13,559 nucleotides of DNA from Planctomycetota bacterium. Its GTDB lineage: Bacteria > Planctomycetota > Planctomycetia > Pirellulales > UBA1268. The stretch covers positions 1-13,559 of the forward strand of contig JAQBZA010000041.1 of the NCBI GenBank assembly GCA_027622795.1, written 5' to 3'. A model generated the notes under the pieces. The model saw only the letters and a list, made by a program, of their open reading frames with translations, ran no database searches and had not been told where the DNA came from. Position numbers and translations under genes: made by a program. This document shows positions 8,070 through 13,559 of this stretch, piece after piece (the first letter of the stretch is position 1; every line of letters starts with the position of its first letter).

Positions 8070-9656
8070 TCAACGTTCCCGAACAGGCTTTGTCACGCTG
8101 TCCCAGGTCGAGCCGATGCAGATGTCCCCAAACTCGATCCACGTCGCGCTGACGCACTCGAGCGACAGTTGATCAACCACCATGTCGGTCGACACGCTTT
8201 CGCTGACGACCGACCACTCCGTCGGCTCCTCGGAGTCGGCGAGTCGGTCCGCCGACATCAGCCGAACAAGCACCTGCTCGGGATTGGTGCGACCCGAGAC
8301 GATCTTGGCCACCACCGCGTAGGTCTCTCCCGGCGACTGGGGAAACGAGACCCGGGTCAACGCATCCGCGACCCGGACCATCGCTGCATCGTCTTTCCGG
8401 AGCATGATTTGAATCAATGCCCCCTGCTCAAGCTCCTCTTCGGTGGACAGGCCTCGAGCGCGGAGCACAACGGTCGCGCGGTGCTCGTCATTCCCAGGCT
8501 GCGGGCCACGCCTGACGAAAAACCGGAGGTAATGGATACCGTCTTGCGACAGATCGAGTGGCTTCTTGAACTGCCGGTGCGCGGCAGACCGACGCTCGCC
8601 TGGCGGCTTGCCCGACCCGTCGTGCCGGACAGCGACCGAGCCTGGGCCGGCCAGACCGGGCCGGACGATCCGCATCGCTCCCCGCCGCGACCGCCAGGCC
8701 TCGCTCCACCCGCTCCCAGATTGAAGCTTGGCGATCTCGTGTTCCTCGCCCCGGAAGTCATCAACCACGACCGGAACGTCGTCACGGACCTCAGGCGACG
8801 CGGTCTCGAGCGGGCGGGCCACCAGCGCGGCATCGATGGGAATTGACTCCCGCACCCCATTGCCGGCCCCAAATCGCATGCCGGCACCAGCCGCGATCCA
8901 CTCCTCCGTTGCCGAGCGGGCGGTTGGGCCGGACGTCCGCCGCACCGCACCCTCCGCCACGTGCAGTTCTTCCCCGTCGGCGTCGACCACGGCGGCGTAT
9001 CGCGTCCCGATGTTCTTGAAGACGGAGTGCGGGGTCACGATCTCGATCGATTCGCTGAACTGATCACCACGAAACACGAACGTCCCGCGATGCACGGCCA
9101 TCGTCCGCCGCGACCGCAGGGTGAAAGCCGCCGGGCCGTCGAAAAAGACCCTCGCACCGCCGTCGAACTGAACCGTTACCGTGCCGGCCCTCAAAACGCA
9201 GGGCCCGGGCAGCATTCTTGTGCCTGTCGAGACAGGCCGATCGTTGAGCAGGGTGTTATCGCTGACCGCGACGATGGTCGCGACGTACCCGAGCGACCGC
9301 GTGGCTTCAGCCGCATCGGTCACGAGCGAAACAGGGCCGCCGCCGCCATTGCGGAGGCCGCCTCCCGGCCCACCGCCCGCCCCGACCCAGAGAAGAAGCA
9401 CGGCTGCCAGCAGCGACAGCGCCGCGACGGAAGCTCCCACCGCGGCCCACAGGCCCCTCGGTCGATCGGCAACGGCCGGCAGCGGCCCGGCATCAGAGAG
9501 CGCCGCGGTCATGTCCAGGTAGCGAATGTAGAACCGACGAACTTCCTCATCGGACCGGAGCAGCCCGGCCAGTTCGGTCGTCTTTTCCTCGGTGAGCGTC
9601 CCGTCGACCGTGGCCGAGAGCAATGCGTGAAGGTCCCGTCGATCAGACAGCTTCAT
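8070..9656 (-). CDS. FecR-like membrane protein (probable anti-sigma factor) with ConA/LamG-like C-terminal region
   Basis: 528 residues. The cytosolic N-terminus (1-66) has the short helical pattern of planctomycete anti-sigma proteins (LLSATVDGTLTEEKTTEL, then RRFYIRYLDMTAAL). One transmembrane helix follows at about 69-92, then a Gly-rich linker. A FecR-like domain spans about 124-240 (DGGARVFFDGPAAFTLRS, VTPHSVFKNIGTRY, GAVRR). Residues about 288-520 start with VVDDF and look like the concanavalin-A/laminin-G-type domains often fused to planctomycete FecR proteins; this last call is by overall pattern only. Inferred role: hold the sigma factor inactive until the outer domain senses a ligand, perhaps a polysaccharide. 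I chose ATG 9656: it overlaps the sigma stop codon (ATGA) and has GGAAGG (9663-9668) 6 bp upstream. A longer start would add 12 residues. Confidence 0.82.
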   Translation of the reverse strand: MKLSDRRDLHALLSATVDGTLTEEKTTELAGLLRSDEEVRRFYIRYLDMTAALSDAGPLPAVADRPRGLWAAVGASVAALSLLAAVLLLWVGAGGGPGGGLRNGGGGPVSLVTDAAEATRSLGYVATIVAVSDNTLLNDRPVSTGTRMLPGPCVLRAGTVTVQFDGGARVFFDGPAAFTLRSRRTMAVHRGTFVFRGDQFSESIEIVTPHSVFKNIGTRYAAVVDADGEELHVAEGAVRRTSGPTARSATEEWIAAGAGMRFGAGNGVRESIPIDAALVARPLETASPEVRDDVPVVVDDFRGEEHEIAKLQSGSGWSEAWRSRRGAMRIVRPGLAGPGSVAVRHDGSGKPPGERRSAAHRQFKKPLDLSQDGIHYLRFFVRRGPQPGNDEHRATVVLRARGLSTEEELEQGALIQIMLRKDDAAMVRVADALTRVSFPQSPGETYAVVAKIVSGRTNPEQVLVRLMSADRLADSEEPTEWSVVSESVSTDMVVDQLSLECVSATWIEFGDICIGSTWDSVTKPVRER

Positions 9657-10189
9657 AGATGACCTTCCAGCAGCACAGAGCGATCGATGCACTCAAACAG
9701 GAGCCGCCGCACCCGCTCCAGGCTGCGGAACAGCGTCCGCCGACTCAGCGTGAATCGGCGAGCGATCTGTTCGGTCGGCACGCGATCGATGTACCGGGCC
9801 TGAATGAGCTTGTGGTCGCTGTCACTCAGCTTTCCAAGGCATTTTTGCAAGGCGACCAGCCGCTCGGCCAGGATCGGCTCCTCCTCCTCGCGAGTTTGAG
9901 CCAACAACTCGAGCAGCTCGGTCGGCAGCCGAACCATGCGGCGGGGCCGCTGCTGCTCGAGAAACTTCAGCACCTTGAGATACGCGAACCGACACGCCCA
10001 CGGCAGGAACGGCCGGGTCCGGTCATACTGGTCGAATTTCTGGGAGATCGCGATACAAACTTCCTGCAGCACATCCTTCGTATCCTCCTCGTGCGGAAGA
10101 AGCGTGTAGATGTAGCGACGCAGGTGGTCGTAGTTGGCGGTGATCAGCGTGACGAACAACTCTTGATTGCCGTCATTGAACTGCGACAC
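9653..10189 (-). CDS. ECF-type sigma-70 family RNA polymerase sigma factor (Rhodopirellula/Verrucomicrobium type)
   Basis: 178 residues, usual for the family. Region 2 lies at about 10-80: FVTLITANYDHLRRYIYTLL, the acidic EEDTKDVLQEV and the promoter-melting RPFLPWACRFAYLKVLKF. Region 4 lies at about 110-172, with the helix-turn-helix around VPTEQIARRFTLSRRTLFRSL. There is no region 1 or 3, so it is ECF-like. The start is a GTG (10189) with GGGAG about 9 nt upstream; no other start codon precedes region 2. The gene overlaps the FecR-like partner by 4 bp, the typical arrangement of a sigma and its regulator. A TGGCAC-N15-CGGAA site lies 72 bp upstream, which raises the possibility that the factor controls its own operon (inference). 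Confidence 0.92.
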   Translation of the reverse strand: MSQFNDGNQELFVTLITANYDHLRRYIYTLLPHEEDTKDVLQEVCIAISQKFDQYDRTRPFLPWACRFAYLKVLKFLEQQRPRRMVRLPTELLELLAQTREEEEPILAERLVALQKCLGKLSDSDHKLIQARYIDRVPTEQIARRFTLSRRTLFRSLERVRRLLFECIDRSVLLEGHL

Positions 10190-10260
10190 AGAAAACGCTC
10201 CCGGAACGGAGTTTCCCGCCAGGCCAGGGCATCGGATACCTGACTCTTCCTATCAGCATA

Positions 10261-10286
10261 TTCCGCTCGTTACGACACTTGTGCCA
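10261..10286 (-). promoter_or_regulatory. Candidate promoter, site B (TGGCAC-N15-CGGAA)
   Basis: On the minus strand TGGCAC is at 10286-10281 and CGGAA, continuing as CGGAATAT, at 10265-10261. It lies 72 bp before the GTG start of the sigma gene and faces it. It is back-to-back with site C across the divergent intergenic region. Confidence 0.62.
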
Positions 10287-10363
10287 CCCGCGGCAGAGCC
10301 CCGGGAGCCTCGCGAACGGGCTGCGGGCCAACCCCGGCGTGGAGGCTGCCCCGCCCGGCCGAG

Positions 10364-10389
10364 TGGCACTTTTGGCCAAATCAGCGGAA
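10364..10389 (+). promoter_or_regulatory. Candidate promoter, site C (TGGCAC-N15-CGGAA)
   Basis: TGGCAC is at 10364-10369 and CGGAA, continuing as CGGAATAATAA, at 10385-10389. It faces the DUF1559 gene, 59 bp before its first ATG. Sites B and C share the longer form GTGGCAC-N13-AGCGGAATA. Confidence 0.62.
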
Positions 10390-10398
10390 TAATAAGAG

Positions 10399-10436
10399 GT
10401 TGGGGGCTGTTCCGGGTGCGGACGGCGCCCCCCGAC
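10399..10436 (+). other. Stable hairpin at the expected 5' end of the DUF1559 transcript
   Basis: GTTGGGGGC (10399-10407) can pair with GCCCCCCGAC (10427-10436), with one G-U pair and one bulged C; the loop is about 19 nt. It lies 10 bp after the candidate promoter and 11 bp before ATG 10448. There is no run of T after it, so it is unlikely to be an intrinsic terminator. Confidence 0.4.
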
Positions 10437-10447
10437 GCTGATTTTGC

Positions 10448-11452
10448 ATGGTGACCATGGTGATGGCGGATGTTTTCCATCGTGCCCCCTGCCCGGGCTG
10501 CTTCCACGCGCACCGGCCACGCCGTCGATCCTGCAGGTGCGGCCAGATCGCTGCCTCCCGGCAGCGGCACGGTTTCACGCTCGTCGAGCTGCTCGTCGTG
10601 ATTGCGATCATCGCGACGCTCATCGGGCTCCTGCTGCCGGCGGTTCAGAGCGCCCGCGAGGCCGCCCGGCGGATGTCGTGTGCTAACAATCTGAAGCAGC
10701 TCGGCCTCGCGATGCACAACTACCACGGTTTGAAGAAGCGGCTTCCGCCGGGCTACCGGTTTACGACAAGCGTCAACGGCTCCAAAATCAGGGTGCCCAC
10801 GATCGTCTACCTGCTTCCGTTCATCGAGGACCGCGCCCGAGCCGAACTGTTCGACTTCAAGCGAAGCTGGCAGGCTCAGCTTCAGATCGTGGGGCAGGTG
10901 ATCCCGAGCCTGCAGTGCGCGAGCGACACGACGCAGGTGATGGATCAGTCTGACGGCCCCGGTGGCGATCGAAAGGGCAGCTACGGGCTGAACTGGGGGC
11001 AGAACAACATTTCGAAGCCCTTCACGACGAGTTCTCTCAAGGCGCCGTTTTCTCACGATTACGGGGCGAAGTTCGGTGAGATCACCGATGGCACAAGCAA
11101 AACGCTGTTGCTGATGGAGATGATCCAGGCCCCCTCCGACAGCCAGGGCATCGACCGGCGAGCCCGGATCTGGAATCCGACCGGCGGGACCTACCAACTG
11201 CTGACCAGGCAGGGCCCCAACACGGCGGTTCCTGACGTCTCGCGGTGCGTTGATCGAACGGATCGCGGCCTCCCCTGCACCAACAACAACGGCCAGGGCG
11301 TCAGCTATCTAATGTCCCGCAGTCGACACTCGGGCGGCGTGACGGTCGCCCGCTGCGACAGCTCTGTCCAGTTCGTGAGCGATGACATCGACCTTGTCGG
11401 GTGGCAGGCCGCAAGCAGCATCAACGGAAGCGAGACGGTCGGCCTGCCCTGA
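10448..11452 (+). CDS. DUF1559 pseudopilin-like protein with type IV prepilin N-terminus
   Basis: 334 residues. The prepilin-peptidase site and helix begin at G42-F43 (GFTLVELLVVIAIIATLIG), with the conserved Glu at mature position 5 (E47). SAREAARRMSCANNLKQLGL and MHNYHGLKKRLPPG follow, the hallmark start of the DUF1559 family that is greatly expanded in planctomycetes. Near the end RSRHSGGVTVARCDSSVQF fits the H-x9-DG C-terminal motif, except that DG is DS (D304, S305). The function is unknown; the family is thought to form surface or periplasmic pseudopilin-like structures. The leader before the cleavage site is 41 residues if ATG 10448 is the start. It holds CPGC and CRC cysteine groups, and no start codon lies between residue 6 (ATG) and the cleavage site. 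ATG 10457 and ATG 10463 are alternatives, and none has a clear ribosome binding site. Confidence 0.93.
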   Translation: MVTMVMADVFHRAPCPGCFHAHRPRRRSCRCGQIAASRQRHGFTLVELLVVIAIIATLIGLLLPAVQSAREAARRMSCANNLKQLGLAMHNYHGLKKRLPPGYRFTTSVNGSKIRVPTIVYLLPFIEDRARAELFDFKRSWQAQLQIVGQVIPSLQCASDTTQVMDQSDGPGGDRKGSYGLNWGQNNISKPFTTSSLKAPFSHDYGAKFGEITDGTSKTLLLMEMIQAPSDSQGIDRRARIWNPTGGTYQLLTRQGPNTAVPDVSRCVDRTDRGLPCTNNNGQGVSYLMSRSRHSGGVTVARCDSSVQFVSDDIDLVGWQAASSINGSETVGLP

Positions 11453-11518
11453 TGCAGTCATGGCAGGGTCGGGGCGCGTAAAGCAGCCCGGCCGCGGTGC
11501 GGTGTCTCGAACCTGATT

Positions 11519-11974
11519 TTGGTGCAATTGCTTTCCGGTCGGGAAAACCTATTTGTGGCACTTCTCGCTTTTCGATCGGAAGATCCGTTGCGTGGGTGTT
11601 TTGCCGGCGGGGTGGCCAGTTTTGCTGCTCGTGGCAAGCACCTCACTGTCGGGAATCTCACGCTTGACGGTGTTGTCAACGTGGGCGAGGTTGTCTCGAA
11701 CAGTTTTCTCTCGGCCACCGTAGGTAACACCTGGCGGTTGTTCGACTATGCTGGCAGTCTCACGGATAATGGTTTGACACTCGGCACGACTTCAACGCTT
11801 CGTTCGGGCCTTTCCTTCGAACTCGACACCGCCACACCGGGCCAGGTTGATTCGCGGGTTGTGCCTCAACCGAGTGCGGCCGTCTGCTTGAATCAGCTTT
11901 GGTTGACTGGGAATTGCCGCGGTTCGTCGCAGAAGGTCTTGATGGCCGCCGGCTGCGGCGGTGCGTTTTCCTGA
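11519..11974 (+). pseudogene. Degenerate C-terminal fragment of a PEP-CTERM beta-strand protein
   Basis: The core at about 11637-11890 reads LTVGNLTLDGVVNVGE, GNTWRLFDYAGSLTDNG, LTLGTTSTL and LDTATPGQV, then VVPQPSAAV. This is the usual last strand block and sorting-signal start of planctomycete PEP-CTERM proteins (family knowledge). The PEP motif is altered to PQP, and the expected hydrophobic helix and basic tail are missing; unrelated residues follow (CLNQLWLTGNCRG) to the stop. Upstream of the core there is no signal peptide and no body of strand repeats, and the only starts are TTG 11519 or internal GTGs without a ribosome binding site. The likely history is an internal deletion that joined a promoter region (site D) to a gene tail, followed by decay. 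A short new gene is the less likely alternative. Confidence 0.6.
11556..11581 (+). promoter_or_regulatory. Candidate promoter, site D (TGGCAC-N15-CGGAA)
   Basis: TGGCAC is at 11556-11561 and CGGAA at 11577-11581. It has the same spacing as sites A-C, but the sequence after it (GATCC) is less AT-rich, so it may be weaker. It faces the degenerate PEP-CTERM fragment and, about 400 bp further on, the metzincin gene. The stretch 11453-11555 before it holds nothing else that I can recognise. Confidence 0.5.
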
Positions 11975-11988
11975 TGAATCGGTGAACT

Positions 11989-13559
11989 GTGAGAAGCCCA
12001 GACGTCAGGCGAGCGGGCGTGCGGAGGCGTTGCCGGCCGGGCCAGAGCCGATCGCCGTCGGTGCTGACGCTCGAGCGGCTCGAGCCTCGGCTCCCGTTGG
12101 ATGCATCCGACGTCTTGGCCGACTTGTATGTCTGCTCGCTTGACCACGATCACGATGATGACTTCCTGGTTGCCACCGTCGGACACTCCGACGCTCTCCT
12201 GAGCCTATCGCCCGACGACCGGGTTCTCGTGATGGGCGGTTCACTCGACGGCGAACTTCCCGTGCCGTCGGGAACCGCCGCCGGGCTGCCGGAACTCCAC
12301 AGCCTGCCCGGTGCCGCCACGTCGATCTACCTTGACTTCGACGGTCACGCGGATCTTGTGGCCTACGACACCGACGGCGACCCCACCAGCTTCAGCGCTG
12401 CCGAGGCTGCCGTGATCACGGAAGCCCACCGGCAGACGTCGGTCTTCTTCGCGATGTTCGATGTCAACGTCACCACGGTCAAGCCGACGGGGCCGTTCGC
12501 CTGGATCGTGATCAGCGGCGACATCGCCGGCGGCAGTAGCAACGTGGGGGTGTTCCCAAACTCGGCACCCAGATCCTGGATCAATGCCGAATCCGCGGAG
12601 AACCGGGTGTCCGGGATCGTCCACGAAATTGGACACAACTTCGGCCTGCTCCACCAGTCCGATTACGACGACGAGGGCAATCTCACCAGCGAATACAGCA
12701 ACGGGCTCGACGCCCTCCACGGCGCGCTGATGGGGGTGGACTACCGCCGCGATGTCCAGAAATGGTTCATCGGCCATCCGAGCACCTCACCGAGCGTCCT
12801 CCAGGACGACATCGCGGTGATCGCCAACGTGATCAAGCGGTACCAGCCGGCCGGAGGCGACGGGTTTCGGGCCGACGATCACGGCGGCACGTTCTCCACG
12901 GCCACCACCTTGACCGCCATCACCGGCGGTCGATCGGCCTCGGGCATCATCGAGCGGATGACCGATGTCGACACGTTTTCATTTTCGACGTCGGGAACCG
13001 GCACGATCATCTCCGTCGTGCCCACCAAGCCGTCGGGGCTTGACGCAAAGCTGGAGGTGTTTGATGCCGGCGGGGCCTTGATCGCGGCGAGCGACAGCGA
13101 TGCAAACGAGCAGCAGCTCGTCCTGCCACCCGGAACCGGCACCTGGTATGTGTCGGTTTCGAGCCATGGCAACTACGGTGATCTCGGCAGCTACGACCTC
13201 TCGGTGAACGACCTGCCGGCAGGCTGGACCTCGGCTGACATCGGCAAAACCGAGCTCCTGGGCGACGCGGCCTTCGGGGCTGGCGTCTTCACCGTGGCGG
13301 GAGCCGGGGCGGCGGTGGGGGGCACGAGCGACGCCTTCCGATTCGCCTGGCAGACGCTCACCGGCAACGGCTCGATTACGGCTCGCGTGACTCAAAACCA
13401 GAATACCGACCCGCTGGCCAAGGCTGGGATCGAGATCCGTGAGTCACTGGCGGCGAACTCCAAGCACGTGGCGATGGTCACCACGGCCGCGCGGGGGCCG
13501 CAACTGATCTCGCGAAGCACGACCGGGGGCACCTCGTCGATCGTGGGCAGCACCGCCGC
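11989..13559 (+). CDS. Secreted metzincin-type zinc protease with PPC and DUF1349-like domains (runs off right edge)
   Basis: An open frame of 523 codons continues past the window end. The N-terminus is Arg-rich, followed by LTLERLEPRLPLD (residues 26-38), a variant of the LEPR-xLL export motif of planctomycete surface proteins. The protease domain (about 85-290) begins ATSIYLDFDGH. It has the zinc site HEIGHNFGLLH (212-222) with Asp at 225 and a candidate Met-turn ALMGVDY (M248), so it is a metzincin (M12/reprolysin-like order). Residues about 310-405 form a bacterial pre-peptidase C-terminal (PPC) domain (DVDTFSFS, LEVFDAGG, GTWYVSVSS, GSYDLSV). From about 408 a DUF1349-like beta-sandwich follows (GNGSITARV, KAGIEIRESL, truncated). 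Starts: GTG 11989 is the most upstream in-frame choice after the stop at 11983-11985, and GTG 12019 and GTG 12061 are alternatives; none has a good ribosome binding site, so the start is uncertain. Substrate unknown. Confidence 0.85.
   Translation, partial: MRSPDVRRAGVRRRCRPGQSRSPSVLTLERLEPRLPLDASDVLADLYVCSLDHDHDDDFLVATVGHSDALLSLSPDDRVLVMGGSLDGELPVPSGTAAGLPELHSLPGAATSIYLDFDGHADLVAYDTDGDPTSFSAAEAAVITEAHRQTSVFFAMFDVNVTTVKPTGPFAWIVISGDIAGGSSNVGVFPNSAPRSWINAESAENRVSGIVHEIGHNFGLLHQSDYDDEGNLTSEYSNGLDALHGALMGVDYRRDVQKWFIGHPSTSPSVLQDDIAVIANVIKRYQPAGGDGFRADDHGGTFSTATTLTAITGGRSASGIIERMTDVDTFSFSTSGTGTIISVVPTKPSGLDAKLEVFDAGGALIAASDSDANEQQLVLPPGTGTWYVSVSSHGNYGDLGSYDLSVNDLPAGWTSADIGKTELLGDAAFGAGVFTVAGAGAAVGGTSDAFRFAWQTLTGNGSITARVTQNQNTDPLAKAGIEIRESLAANSKHVAMVTTAARGPQLISRSTTGGTSSIVGSTA

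Noticed and set aside
10253..11197. A 314-codon open frame antisense to the DUF1559 gene
   Set aside because: It mirrors the coding of a clear DUF1559 protein, is rich in Arg, His and Gln as expected of a shadow frame in GC-rich DNA, and shows no family motif.
12241..12777. A minus-strand frame opposite the metzincin gene
   Set aside because: The plus strand carries a complete zinc-protease motif; the antisense frame has no support.
1..13559. CRISPR arrays, tRNA or rRNA genes, transposases, phage genes
   Set aside because: I saw no regularly spaced repeats, no structural RNA signatures and no recombinase motifs on either strand.

Overview
The window looks like chromosomal DNA of a planctomycete, most likely the Pirellulales or a relative. 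The DNA is GC-rich. It carries a DUF1559 pseudopilin-like protein, two PEP-CTERM proteins with planctomycete dockerin-like repeats, an ECF-type sigma factor of the Rhodopirellula/Verrucomicrobium kind with a FecR-like partner, an S1 sulfatase, and a secreted protein with an LEPR-type N-terminus. This placement rests on family knowledge and no database search was run.

Layout. From 1 to 10189 every gene is on the minus strand. In transcription order they are: sigma factor (10189-9653), FecR-like membrane protein with a lectin-like C-terminus (9656-8070, overlapping the sigma gene by 4 bp), exported sulfatase (8024-5112), a 210-bp gap, a large beta-strand-repeat PEP-CTERM protein (4901-2037), a decayed glycoside-hydrolase fragment (about 2036-1662), a FucP-family sugar transporter (1632-142), and the N-terminus of a ROK sugar kinase (145-1, running off the left edge). 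From 10448 to the right edge the genes are on the plus strand: a DUF1559 protein, a degenerate PEP-CTERM fragment, and a secreted metzincin protease that runs off the right edge.

How the genes may work together (inference). A sigma/FecR pair is probably co-transcribed with a surface-sorted sulfatase. Next to them lie a surface PEP-CTERM protein, a hexose transporter and a sugar kinase. This suggests sensing and use of a sulfated polysaccharide, with the transporter and kinase handling the released sugar.

Most interesting signal. Four sites share the pattern TGGCAC-N15-CGGAA with exactly the same spacing. One lies before the sigma operon, one before the PEP-CTERM gene, one before the DUF1559 gene and one before the degenerate PEP-CTERM fragment. 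All four are outside intact coding sequence and point toward the gene downstream. They may be promoters read by one sigma factor, possibly the one encoded here. Two gene remnants, one of which still has such a site, suggest the locus has been remodelled by deletions. No tRNA, rRNA, CRISPR array or insertion sequence was seen.
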